This document shows, piece by piece, positions 9,428 through 18,624 of a DNA stretch of 64,000 nucleotides. A program made the position numbers and the translations under genes. Source of the stretch: Bacteroidota bacterium (GTDB lineage: Bacteria > Bacteroidota > Bacteroidia > Bacteroidales > VadinHA17); assembly GCA_016718875.1 (NCBI GenBank), contig JADKBL010000018.1, positions 1-64,000 of the forward strand. The letters run 5' to 3'. The notes beneath the pieces are model-generated. The model was not told the DNA's origin. It made no database searches and saw only the letters and a program-made list of their open reading frames with translations. Position 1 is the stretch's first letter. Each line of letters opens with the position of its first letter.

Positions 9428-10793
9428 ATGAGAAAACACCTGGTTCTTATTGCATTGCTGGTTGTTTTTTTAAAAATGTGACTGTCAGGATACTGAGAAA
9501 GTGATTAAATCGATCTTTGATGCTGCACTGACCGATCAGACAGCTTACCGGAATCTTGAATATCTGTGCAAAAATACAAAGGGCCGTCTTCCAGGTTCAC
9601 CTGCAGCAGCCGAAGCTGTCGAATATACTCGGCAGGAACTTATAAAGGCCGGTGCAGATACTGTCTGGCTTCAAAGAGTACCTGTCCCTCACTGGGAACG
9701 CGGATTTGAAGAATGCAAGGCAGTTTCTTCAATATTTGGAGTTACTGATCTTTCTATTTCAACGCTTGGATTTTCTGTTGGGACCACTGAAGATGGTATC
9801 ATAGCCGGGGTCATTGAGGTTAAGGATTTTGATGAGTTGAAAAAACTTGGCAAACAGAAGATTGAAGGAAAAATTGTATTCTTTAACAGAGCAGCCGATA
9901 ACACACTTGTAAATACATTTGCTGCCTATGGCGGAGCAGTGAGCCAGAGAACTCAGGGTGCCTCAGAGGCATCAAAATTCGGAGCTGCTGCTGTCATAGT
10001 ACGTTCAGCTACTAATGCCCTTGACGATTTTCCGCACACGGGAGTTACAAGATATGCAGACGAAGTTACAAAGATCCCGGCTGTTGCTGTTTCAACTATC
10101 GACGCTGAACTTCTCAGCAAATGGCTCAGGAGAGATCCGGCAACCAGGATATCGCTTATCTCAACCTGCATGAATTACCCTGACACATGGTCCTATAATG
10201 TAATAGGGGAAATAAAAGGTTCCTTAAAACCAAATGAATACATCACTAACGGAGGTCACCTGGATGCATGGGATATAACCGAAGGTGCCCATGATGATGC
10301 AGGGGGATGTGTACAGGCAATAGAGATGATCAGGCTTTACAAGACACTTAATATCAAACCAAAACGAACAGTAAGGGCAGTTATGTTCATGAACGAGGAG
10401 ATGTCGGGTACAGGTGGAAGAGGCTATGCCTCCGAGGCATCTGCAAAAGGAGAAGTTCATTATGCAGCAATTGAGTCTGACAGAGGTGTTATGAGCCCGA
10501 GAGGATTTGGTTTTGAGGCAGATGGTGAAAGACTTGAAAAACTGCAATCACTTGCTAAATGGTTTGCTCCATATAATATCCGCGATTTTGACAAAGGGGG
10601 AAGCGGATCAGATATCTCCCCGCTCCGTCCGTCAGGAACACTTTTGATAGGTTATATTCCTGACGTACAGAGGTATTTTTATTATCACCATTCGGCAAAT
10701 GACACATTCGACAAAGTAAATATCAGGGAGCTTCAGATGGGCAGCGCAGCAAGTGCAGCACTGGTTTATCTGATTGATCTGCTGGATATCTGA
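9428..10793 (+). CDS. M28-family metallopeptidase, putative lipoprotein (frameshifted signal)
   Basis: The mature part shows the M28 zinc aminopeptidase pattern: 'GGHLDAWD' (His/Asp ligands), 'EGAHDDAGG', 'MFMNEEMSGTGG' (catalytic Glu-Glu) and the late 'YYHHSANDTFDK' histidine ligand, with an inserted PA-like domain (about residues 95-230). The in-frame start would be a GTG at 9501 with no signal. Upstream, ATG at 9428 encodes 'MRKHLVLIALLVVFLK', and removing one A from the A5 run at 9472-9476 joins it to '...KCDCQDTEKVIKSIF', giving a lipoprotein-like leader. I therefore start at 9428. It hydrolyses peptides or N-acylated amino compounds outside the cytoplasm. The link to the sugar genes is positional only. 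Confidence 0.82.
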
Positions 10794-10794
10794 T

Positions 10795-11748
10795 CTATTT
10801 TCCTTTGTTAAGCCATGCCACTTTCTGTTCAGAAGTGTGAGGCTGGCCAATAATGTCTTTATAAAGCTCAGGCCTTCTGGCCTGCAGGTAACGGTATCCT
10901 CCTGCCTGAGTAAGCTTTTCCGGTGTTATAACTGCTGTCACAAAATCATCTCCGAGCTTCCGGCACTCTGCAATTATATCTCCGAAAGGATCTATTATCA
11001 TTGAGCAGCCATTTTTTAGCTGATCGTCATCCATACCTACCGGATTAGAAAATATGACATAAATCCCATTATCATATGCCCTTGAAGGAAGCCACTTCAT
11101 CAGCCAGCCCCGTCCTTTCATACCATCAAATTCAAGCCTCAGCGATGTGGAATCTTTTTCCCTGTTCTTCCATAGTTCCGGATCGCAAAAACCTGCACCC
11201 GGTCGCGGTGACGGGGTACACATTGTAACATGCGGCATAAAAATTATATCGGCACCCAGAAGCCTGGTAGCCCTTACATTTTCAATTATATTATTGTCAT
11301 AGCAGATCAGTATACCGCACTTCCATCCAAGAAGATCAAAAACACAATATTCACTTCCCGGCGTAATATGCTCATTGACAAAGGGATGAAGCTTATGATA
11401 TTTTGCCACAAGGCCATTCCTGTCGACACAAACATAGCTCTTGTATATTTTTCCGGCTTTGTCTTTCTCAAATAATCCCGCCAGAATGATAATATTGTTT
11501 GCAGCAGATATTTCAATAAGCTTCTGAATGCTCGGGCCATCAGGCACAATTTCAGAGATATCAAGCATCTGAGATTTTGAAAGCTTACGGGCAAATGTAT
11601 ATCCGGTAATTGAACATTCATGAAATGCAATCACATCCGATCCATCTGCAGCTGCCAATGAAGATAATTCTTCAATTCTTGAGAGATTGTACTCCTTGTC
11701 GCCGCTCCTGTTCTCAAACTGGGCGGAAGTAATTCTGATGTTTTCCAT
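10795..11748 (-). CDS. carbon-nitrogen hydrolase (nitrilase superfamily)
   Basis: 317 residues with the nitrilase catalytic set: Glu44 in 'AFHECSITGY', Lys119 in 'AKYHKLHPF' and Cys149 in 'GILICYDNN'. No signal peptide, so cytosolic. The family cleaves amides, nitriles or N-carbamyl compounds; the specific substrate is not evident. It is convergent with the peptidase gene (one base between the stops) and 11 bases downstream of a Gfo/Idh/MocA gene on the same strand, so it may be in that operon. Confidence 0.87.
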   Translation of the reverse strand: MENIRITSAQFENRSGDKEYNLSRIEELSSLAAADGSDVIAFHECSITGYTFARKLSKSQMLDISEIVPDGPSIQKLIEISAANNIIILAGLFEKDKAGKIYKSYVCVDRNGLVAKYHKLHPFVNEHITPGSEYCVFDLLGWKCGILICYDNNIIENVRATRLLGADIIFMPHVTMCTPSPRPGAGFCDPELWKNREKDSTSLRLEFDGMKGRGWLMKWLPSRAYDNGIYVIFSNPVGMDDDQLKNGCSMIIDPFGDIIAECRKLGDDFVTAVITPEKLTQAGGYRYLQARRPELYKDIIGQPHTSEQKVAWLNKGK

Positions 11749-11759
11749 TTAGAAATTTT

Positions 11760-13055
11760 TCAGGCCAGAAGAGTTTTCAGGCTCCATGGTTCACGTTCCT
11801 GCCTTACAAGCATTGAATTGGCTTCATTATCATCTGGAAACTCCTCTTTTAAAGGATCCCATTTAAGCTTTCTCTTCAGTATCATTGCTATGTTACCGAT
11901 ATGGGCCATAGTGGCTGTACGATGCATATCCTCAACAGGGTGATAAGCCTCTTTACGTGACCTGATGCACTTTAAAAAATTTGCATGTTCACTTTCATCC
12001 GTATAAAGGCGGATCTCATTATCCCCAATCACTGAATTAAAAATCTCCTGTGAACTTGCTTGAAGTGTCCCTCTCCAGTCTTTCACATGCAGCCATCCAC
12101 CAGTACCCTCAGCGTATATCTCAACAAAATCAGAATGGACATCAAGAATAACCCCGTTTTGGTAGGTATAAGTAAGCTTGAATTTATTGAAAGCATCATA
12201 GATCCCTGATTCAGGAGCTGAACCTTCCCCTACAACCTCAACCGGACCACTTTTCTCTGTACCATTGATCCACTGGGCATTATCAATCATATGGGCTCCC
12301 CAGTCAGCCAGACTTCCTCCGGAATAATCATTTATCCATCTGAAATTATAATGACACCTGCCTGGTGTGTATGGAGCATATGGTGCAGGACCAAGCCACA
12401 TTTCATAGTTAAACCCTTTTGGAACAGGCTGCTCTGCAGGATCAGGACTATAATAATATTCCTGCGAGAAAGCACCAGGCAGTCCGACTCTTAATTTAAG
12501 CAGTTTCCCGATTCTACCATTCCGGACAAGCTCAGCCATCCTGTGATACTGGGCTATCGACCTGTCTTCAAGGCTCGACTGAAAAATTCGGGATGACCCG
12601 GCCACTGAATTACTTAGCAGTCTGCCCTGAGGTATTGTAAGCGTGGGTTTTTCACAACAGATATCTTTTCCCTTTTTCAATGCCAGTAATGAAATGGGAA
12701 CATGCCAGTGGTCTGGTGTTGATATCTGAACTGCATCTATTTCACGCCTTTCAAGCAACTCCCTGAAGTCATCATAAATCACACAATACTTTTTTTCGTA
12801 CTTCTCATCGATAATGGCTTTTGCTTTTTTCATCCGTGAAAGATCCACATCGCATGCTGCAATTACCCTGCATTCATCAAGCTTCAGATAGGCAGCAAGA
12901 TTCCAGCTTATACCATGAGATCCGGTTCCTATCATTCCTATGGTTATCTTATCGTTTGAACCAAAGGCACACGATGGAATTATTGTCGGTAATACTATCG
13001 ATCCGCCTGCCAGCAGACCACTGGTCCTGAGGAATTTTCTTCTGTTGATTGTCAT
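11760..13055 (-). CDS. Tat-exported Gfo/Idh/MocA oxidoreductase
   Basis: 431 residues. 'MTINRRKFLRTSG' is a textbook twin-arginine motif, followed by a hydrophobic stretch 'LLAGGSIVLPTIIPSC'. The Rossmann loop 'ITIGMIGTGSHG', 'ISTPDHWHVP' and 'CCEKPTLTIPQG' (EKP intact) follow, then 'WLGPAPYAPYTPGRCHYNFRWINDYSGGSLADWGAHMID', the conserved active-site block of the exported subfamily. It likely catalyses periplasmic oxidation of a sugar or polyol. The start follows a TIM-barrel gene 12 bases upstream on the same strand; the two are probably co-transcribed and act on the same compound. Confidence 0.9.
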   Translation of the reverse strand: MTINRRKFLRTSGLLAGGSIVLPTIIPSCAFGSNDKITIGMIGTGSHGISWNLAAYLKLDECRVIAACDVDLSRMKKAKAIIDEKYEKKYCVIYDDFRELLERREIDAVQISTPDHWHVPISLLALKKGKDICCEKPTLTIPQGRLLSNSVAGSSRIFQSSLEDRSIAQYHRMAELVRNGRIGKLLKLRVGLPGAFSQEYYYSPDPAEQPVPKGFNYEMWLGPAPYAPYTPGRCHYNFRWINDYSGGSLADWGAHMIDNAQWINGTEKSGPVEVVGEGSAPESGIYDAFNKFKLTYTYQNGVILDVHSDFVEIYAEGTGGWLHVKDWRGTLQASSQEIFNSVIGDNEIRLYTDESEHANFLKCIRSRKEAYHPVEDMHRTATMAHIGNIAMILKRKLKWDPLKEEFPDDNEANSMLVRQEREPWSLKTLLA

Positions 13056-13067
13056 GAATTTGAACAG

Positions 13068-13931
13068 TTAATTCTTATTGAGCTCACCTATATATTTATT
13101 CCAGGTTTTTATCGATTTATTAAGAAATACTGAAGGATCACCAGGTATGTTATAGCACTGAAGCCCCACAGGCCCATTGTAATTATTATCCCTCAACAAT
13201 CTAAGGACATTCAGCACATCATAAGATCCCTCCCCTAAAGGCTGTATCAGACGGTTCCAGTCCATTTCATTGGTATTGCCATCATCAGCTCCATTTATTG
13301 AAACAGCTGCAAGATAAGGAATTGAACCAATCAGCTTTTTTTCAAGATCTGGTCTATTATCGGTTTTCAGGAAATGGCAAAGATTGAATACTGCACCAAC
13401 ATTCCGTCTGTTTATCTTCTCTGTCAGTCTAACACTGTCATCTATCTTTTCAAGCCAGAAGAAGGAATGAGGATAGAGGGCCAGGTTTACATCATATTGT
13501 TGCGCATAGTCGGCAAGCTTCTGAATCAGCGGGACAGCCAGCTTATCCCCCTCAGGATCAGAAGGCTTAAATTTATCACTGTGAATATGCAACCACAAGG
13601 TAACCCCGCTGTGACTGACAGATTTAATAAAATCATGCAACTTCGGGTCATATGGCTCCTCTTTGTCAATATCAATCTGAATATAAACCATATAGAGAGG
13701 CAACCTGAAATTCTTAAGAACCTTAAGCTTTTCCTCTGCCTTATCAAGTCCAAGCAGTTCAATCCCGTCAAAGCCAAGCCTCTTCAACATGTCTGCCTGA
13801 TCCTCAAAAGGAACATTCTTTGTCTGCAAAAAAGCATCTTCGAAACAGAAAAAAGCAGGATCAAACCTCTGACCGCTAAGATTCAACGACAGAGTGAAAA
13901 ACGTAACAAGTAGAATATAAGGTAATCTCAT
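13068..13931 (-). CDS. exported TIM-barrel protein with altered metal site
   Basis: 287 residues with an N-terminal signal peptide ('LLVTFFTLSLNLSGQ'). It has the xylose-isomerase-like barrel outline ('MLKRLGFDGIELLG' near residue 50-60), but residues at the usual metal positions differ. 'ALYPH' has Tyr153 where Glu is usual, 'FNLCHF' has Leu184 in place of Asp, 'VSINGAD' has Asn213 where His is usual, and 'VGLQCYN' has Gln in place of Glu. It may bind rather than isomerise a sugar, or use another mechanism. It is upstream of and probably co-transcribed with an exported Gfo/Idh/MocA oxidoreductase, so a role on the oxidised sugar is plausible. Confidence 0.78.
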   Translation of the reverse strand: MRLPYILLVTFFTLSLNLSGQRFDPAFFCFEDAFLQTKNVPFEDQADMLKRLGFDGIELLGLDKAEEKLKVLKNFRLPLYMVYIQIDIDKEEPYDPKLHDFIKSVSHSGVTLWLHIHSDKFKPSDPEGDKLAVPLIQKLADYAQQYDVNLALYPHSFFWLEKIDDSVRLTEKINRRNVGAVFNLCHFLKTDNRPDLEKKLIGSIPYLAAVSINGADDGNTNEMDWNRLIQPLGEGSYDVLNVLRLLRDNNYNGPVGLQCYNIPGDPSVFLNKSIKTWNKYIGELNKN

Positions 13932-13974
13932 ACTGTTGCAATAAGTGAATTTTTTGAGATGTCTTTCCCTGCCA

Positions 13975-14000
13975 ATTACCGATTACCGGTTACCGATTAC
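13975..14000. repeat. TTACCGATTACCGG repeat
   Basis: Alternating ATTACCG/GTTACCG units with palindromic core ACCGGT. It overlaps the last codon of the small membrane-protein gene. A related core is at 1546-1573. Confidence 0.5.
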
Positions 14001-14248
14001 TTCTTCCTCTTAAGGACAAGAAAAAAACCTCCTGCAAGAATTACGGCAACACCGGCAATAATTACAATCGTTGTAGTATTACCCTTTGATTCAGCTGCTT
14101 CATCTTCCGCTGCATAGTAAAATGTCGGTTTGGCATCTGTATCAATGTTAACAGTATCCTTTTTTGGTTTTGGCTGATCCTGGCCTGTTGCTACACTTCC
14201 TGCCATTAACATCATGGCAAATGATAAAATTAATACTCTCTTCTTCAT
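13997..14248 (-). CDS. small exported membrane-anchored protein, unknown function
   Basis: 83 residues. It has an N-terminal signal peptide ('MKKRVLILSFAMMLMAGSVATGQ'), a short hydrophilic stretch with Pro/Lys and acidic residues (about 24-57), and a single C-terminal membrane helix ('TTTIVIIAGVAVILAGGFFLVL') ending in RKK. This predicts a short periplasmic segment tethered to the inner membrane with a positive cytoplasmic tail. I do not recognise a family. It lies 16 bases after the GT39-like gene on the same strand and may be its operon partner. Confidence 0.65.
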   Translation of the reverse strand: MKKRVLILSFAMMLMAGSVATGQDQPKPKKDTVNIDTDAKPTFYYAAEDEAAESKGNTTTIVIIAGVAVILAGGFFLVLKRKK

Positions 14249-14264
14249 TTTGGTTTATTGTTAT

Positions 14265-16335
14265 TTATTTAACACTATCTGCCAGTTTATCATATTTTGC
14301 GGCCACCTCCGGATCACTCTTCCTGTAAGTATCTGCCAAGGCAACAATTGCCGGCCGAAACCCCGGATTCATTGTGAGGCATCTCCTCAATAGCCTTCTG
14401 GTTCTCATTATATCCTGCTCCCCAATTAACCCGGCAAGTTCAACATAGGCTTCAAAATACTTTCTGCTTAATTCTATTACCCTTTCGTAGTAATTTTTCG
14501 CATCACTTATTCTGTTCTCCGATCCTGCTATATTGCCAAGATACATCAGGGAAAGTTCAAAATCAGGATTTACCTTCAGGGGATACCTTCAGAATTGAGT
14601 CAGCCTTCTGTTTTTCTCCAATATTATAAAGAGCTGCAGCAAAATTATAAAAAATCATTTCATCGCTGCCATCTGAGATCAAAGCCTTTTCATAGAATTT
14701 TACAGATTCAGCATAACGTCCCTCTGACAGAGATATAAAGCCATAATAATCATCCTTCGATTTTCGTTCAAGTACAGCACAGATTGGTACTTTGTCAGCA
14801 TAAATTACTTTAATGGCATTCGCCGGCGGCCATGAACCATTCCTCAGTTTAAAAGGTGAAATATATCTGTTTGTTACTATGGCATAATCCCAGTCTGTCT
14901 GGCTACTTTCCTCATACCTGAAATAAGAAGTTTCAATATCCGGATGATTACGGAACTGCCAGCTGACTGAATATGTGGCATTTACTTTAACCCTACCGGT
15001 AATTTTTTTCTTTTCCAGATAGTCTATCAGCCATTCTGAAGCTTCAGTTTGACTCACATAATAATAATCTGTTTCATAATTTCCATAAGCCCCTTTCAAT
15101 CCACCAACAATCTGGTTATAATACAGATAGAAGTAACGTGGATTATTTATCATATATCTGACCGGGTGAAAGGCAAGCAATACAAATACAATTGAAAGAA
15201 TCCATTTCGGATATTTCGGAGGAATTAAACCATAAAGCACACTGTACCCGGAAGCAGCCAGAAGCACGAGAGCAGGATAAATAAACAGAAACTGCCTCCA
15301 TGAGCTGTATAGATTAGACTTCTGAATTATTGCAAAGAAAACCGGAAACAAAATCGTGAAAATCAGCAGGTAAAAGGTCAGGGCTTTATCCTTACTGAAG
15401 ATTTTTTTTGAAACGATGACAAATAAGAAAATTCCTGCCAGAACAATTACAGGTATTGTGATCAGCATTGACTTAGGCAGGTAGTACCATGGCATAAAAT
15501 CTGACCACTCCACCCTCCCCTCGAAAATCTGCCGGAAGGTATCTGGAAAATGTGCCATTACCCTGTATGCTTCTGTAACATTCCTGATCGGATCCTGAAG
15601 GGCATATGGCCAGAGCAGGATGCTCAGGAAATATGCTGCGAATGAGATGCATGTTAACAGCAAAAACTTATAAATAATCTCCTTCCTGCCAAAAGTTACT
15701 TCTTTATAGTTTTTCATGACTATCAGTACAAGCATGAAAAAAAACATGTATAGTATCAGTACCGCTCCCGCGGCCCTTATACTAATTGTGAAAGCCACGC
15801 TTAAAGTCAGAAGAATTACTATATAATAAGGAATGCGCTTCCCTGACTTAAGAAATTTCAAAAAAAGAAAAGTGGCTGAAATATAGCCCAATGCAAAAGG
15901 GATGTCTTTCAGGTTATTATATGAATGGCCAATAAATGAAGGAGTTATTGAAAAAAGAAGAATAACCAGAATAGCAGTACGGTAACCCGAGATCCATATT
16001 GCGAAGAGTGCAGTGACCATAATTGTCATCCAACCGGCTATGGAACTCATGATATGTCGGAACCCGTAAACATTATCAATATCCAGCCAGTTAATCAGTA
16101 TTGTAACAATATTGTCGAATGACTGTCCATAATACATAAGGTGCCATACCGGATTATGAAGAGCATCTCTGTCTTCTCCTCCAGTGGAAAAAAAACTGTA
16201 AACATCCTGTGATTGATTGTAATGAAGCACCTCATCACAAGTTATTCCTGCATTCCCGGAAGTGAACACGAGAAAAGCCAGAAGCATAAAAGAGAGTGAC
16301 CAGAATAAATATTTAAGAGGGGCCTCTCTCATCAT
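14265..16335 (-). CDS. GT39-like membrane glycosyltransferase with C-terminal TPR (frameshifted)
   Basis: The N-terminal 480 residues contain about 11-12 membrane segments and the first-loop 'GITCDEVLHY' acidic motif typical of polyprenyl-phosphate-sugar-dependent GT39/ArnT/PMT enzymes. The C-terminus carries tetratricopeptide units ('YGFISLSEGRYAESVKFYEKAL', 'AAALYNIGEKQKADSILKV', 'DAKNYYERVIELSRKYFEAYVELA'). The frame breaks near 14579-14583. The first part ends '...SPEGKS'; removing one C from the CCCC run continues '...SLKVNPDFELSLMYLGN' in register with the TPR. Probable sequence error. Its start overlaps the stop of the upstream GT2 gene by four bases (ATGA), so the two are coupled: GT2 would make the lipid-linked sugar and this protein transfer it. 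Confidence 0.8.
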
Positions 16336-17261
16336 TTTTTATCTCTGTCGCTATAAATTTTCCTGATAAAATAAACCGGCCTGTTCTGGCTTTCTTTATA
16401 GCTTCGGTAGACATATTCACCAAGTATTCCGAGGAATACAAGCTGAATAGAACCAAGGAAATATATACTCAACAATATTGAAGACCATCCGGGAATGGCA
16501 AATCCATATGCTTTTGCAATCAGAACATAAATACCCACTACCATAAAGACTAGGGTTCCTATCGTTCCCAGTACAAGACACAATCTGATTGGAAACCTCG
16601 AGAAAGAAAAAATAGCATCGGTGGCAAGCATAAACAACCTTCCGAAATTCATTTTTGGCACTCCCCTGTACCTGTCATCCCTTACAAATTCAACATATCC
16701 CTGCCTGAATCCGATGAAAGTCCTTAAGCCGGGGAGATACCTCACTTTTTCCTTCATCATTAAAAGGGCATCAACAGCCTCACGTTTCATCATGGAGTAG
16801 TTCCCTGCGTTTTCCATGCTCTTGATCTCGCCTATATGTTTGAAAAAAAGGTGAAAGAGAGTTGATAAAAGATTTCTGTTCCTTGACCCTTTTCTTCCGG
16901 ATTTCTTACCACTTACTATTTCAAGATCCTCTTGGTTGATCTTCCTGTACATTTCGGTGAGCAGTTCAGGCGGATCCTGAAGGTCTCCGTCCATCATGGC
17001 AACAATATCGCCTTTGGCGTATTCCAGTCCTGCAGTATAAGCTGCCTGATGACCGAAATTTTTTGAAAGGGAAATAACTGCGATTCTTTTATTTTTATTC
17101 TGCCAGTGCAACAGCATTTCAAGGCTCTTATCGGTGCTTCCATCATCAACAACAATAACCTCATAATCAGCAGTAAATGACTCGATTGAGGAGATAGTTC
17201 TGCTCAGAAGCTCATCTAAAAGCTTTTCCTCATTGAAAACAGGAATAACCAGTGAGAACAT
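16332..17261 (-). CDS. GT2 glycosyltransferase, polyprenyl-phosphate sugar synthase type
   Basis: 309 residues. The N-terminal GT-A domain starts at once with 'FSLVIPVFNEEKLL', then 'VVDDGSTDKS' and 'MMDGDLQDPPE' (metal/nucleotide-binding acidic motif). Two C-terminal membrane helices (about residues 225-290) end in 'GILGEYVYRSYKESQNRPVYFIRKIY', the DPM1/GtrB-like signature. It transfers a sugar from a nucleotide donor to polyprenyl phosphate at the cytoplasmic face. It overlaps the GT39-like gene by ATGA, indicating a two-step lipid-linked sugar system. Confidence 0.88.
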   Translation of the reverse strand: MFSLVIPVFNEEKLLDELLSRTISSIESFTADYEVIVVDDGSTDKSLEMLLHWQNKNKRIAVISLSKNFGHQAAYTAGLEYAKGDIVAMMDGDLQDPPELLTEMYRKINQEDLEIVSGKKSGRKGSRNRNLLSTLFHLFFKHIGEIKSMENAGNYSMMKREAVDALLMMKEKVRYLPGLRTFIGFRQGYVEFVRDDRYRGVPKMNFGRLFMLATDAIFSFSRFPIRLCLVLGTIGTLVFMVVGIYVLIAKAYGFAIPGWSSILLSIYFLGSIQLVFLGILGEYVYRSYKESQNRPVYFIRKIYSDRDKK

Positions 17262-17275
17262 ACTACATTTTTATT

Positions 17276-17384
17276 TCTCTGTGTCCCGATATCTATCGGG
17301 ACTCTGTGAACCTCTGTGAACCTCTGTGTAAGTTCTTTTTATTACACAGAGAGACACTGAGAAGGCACAGAGATACACAGAGTA
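17276..17384. repeat. CTCTGTG/CACAGAG dispersed repeat block
   Basis: It contains TTCTCTGTGTCCCGAT, then repeated GAACCTCTGT units, then ACACAGAGAG and ATACACAGAG in the opposite sense, giving an overall inverted arrangement. It embeds TCCCGATATCTATCGGGA, an imperfect palindrome (17284-17301). It separates two same-strand genes and may fold as a transcript-end structure. Confidence 0.65.
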
Positions 17385-17391
17385 TATAATT

Positions 17392-18609
17392 CTATTTAGA
17401 TGACTGAAGCCTTGCAAGTGCAAATTCAGCTTCATCCTTAAGTTCACTGTTACTGACAAGGTCTTTTATAGCACTTACTGAATAATCACTACCCATCCAG
17501 CTAAGTTCTTTTAACAGAAGCTTCTTTGCCTCAATTGTTGTTTTATCATTGGTAAGTACCCCGACAATTGCTTTCTCAGTTTCAAGCAGACCTTTTTCAT
17601 CACCTGCCAATTCAGTGATATGATGCTGAATACAGACAAGGTTTTTTGTACTCTTGCCAACATCATAATTACTAATATTTTCGAGGGCTTCTTCAAATGT
17701 AAGATCGGTATAATCAGGTCTGAGGACAACACCGGCAGCAGTTGGAAAGTCAAATGGTACCTTCTGGGTAACATTCCCTGTAACTGCCCATTCGGCACCC
17801 CTTTGCAGGGTCACAATAAATCCGGCGCACTGCATTGCCGGACCACCGTCTTTATCGGCATGTCCCATTGCTGTATGGAAAATTCTTCCGTTTCCATAAG
17901 TTATTGTCATAAGCATAGGCTCATCACGCATTGTCCCGCCGCCTGCAGCTGAATCAGCAAAAGCGGTTGCAAGTATCTGCATATTCTTTGCGGGCCCCCT
18001 GAGTTCGCTGTAAAGTTCATCATTTCCATGAATCCACCTTGCAGGTAATCCTTTTGTAATCGGATGATCAGCGATCCTTGTCCTTACGAGAAATTCCCTT
18101 CTCTTGCCATGATTGCCTCCCCTTCCAGGTGAGTTATCAACAATCATGGAATCGCGTCTGTAATAAATATATGGTCCGTCTTTTTCAGAACGGTCGCCCC
18201 AGCCCCCCAGTCCTGTCATTTCGTTGTACTCCTTCCATGCAGGAAATGAATTGTTTGCAGCATGATATATTACGACACCTCCTCCACTTTTTACAAAATC
18301 TGTAAAAGATGTATTAGTCTTATCAGACCAGGAGTCACCGTTATAATCTATAACAACAAGTTTGTACTTTGAAAAATCAGGATCAAAGGTTGTCATATCA
18401 CCACCTTTTTCAGGAGTTGTCATTATTTCACAGGTAAATAGTCCTGATTCCTCAAGAATGGTCTTGAGTAACGGGGAACTTGCCTGCCAGTCGTGATTAT
18501 TCTGCCCAGTGATTATCAATGTTTTAAACCCTGTCTCTTTTTTGCATCCATTAAAAAGAGATACCAGGAGGGCTAACGCTATTAAAAGAAAATATTGTTT
18601 TTTCATCAT
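17392..18609 (-). CDS. ThuA-domain lipoprotein
   Basis: 405 residues. The signal 'FLLIALALLVSLFNGCKKE' ends in a lipobox (NGC). Residues about 27-270 match the ThuA fold ('TLIITGQNNHDWQASSPLLKTIL', 'SGGGVVIYHAANNSFPAW', 'GNGRIFHTAMGHADKDGG'). The last 100 residues are helical and HEAT-like ('EEALENISNYDVGKSTKNL', 'AEFALARLQ'). It probably works in the periplasm on a sugar made by the adjacent exported Gfo/Idh/MocA enzyme whose gene lies 15 bases upstream on the same strand. No reaction can be assigned with confidence. Confidence 0.85.
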   Translation of the reverse strand: MMKKQYFLLIALALLVSLFNGCKKETGFKTLIITGQNNHDWQASSPLLKTILEESGLFTCEIMTTPEKGGDMTTFDPDFSKYKLVVIDYNGDSWSDKTNTSFTDFVKSGGGVVIYHAANNSFPAWKEYNEMTGLGGWGDRSEKDGPYIYYRRDSMIVDNSPGRGGNHGKRREFLVRTRIADHPITKGLPARWIHGNDELYSELRGPAKNMQILATAFADSAAGGGTMRDEPMLMTITYGNGRIFHTAMGHADKDGGPAMQCAGFIVTLQRGAEWAVTGNVTQKVPFDFPTAAGVVLRPDYTDLTFEEALENISNYDVGKSTKNLVCIQHHITELAGDEKGLLETEKAIVGVLTNDKTTIEAKKLLLKELSWMGSDYSVSAIKDLVSNSELKDEAEFALARLQSSK

Positions 18610-18624
18610 GTATCTTTTTAATAA

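Noticed and set aside
17271..17459. Minus-strand open frame of 62 codons
   Set aside because: It consists of the CTCTGTG repeat block plus antisense to the ThuA gene end; not a protein gene.
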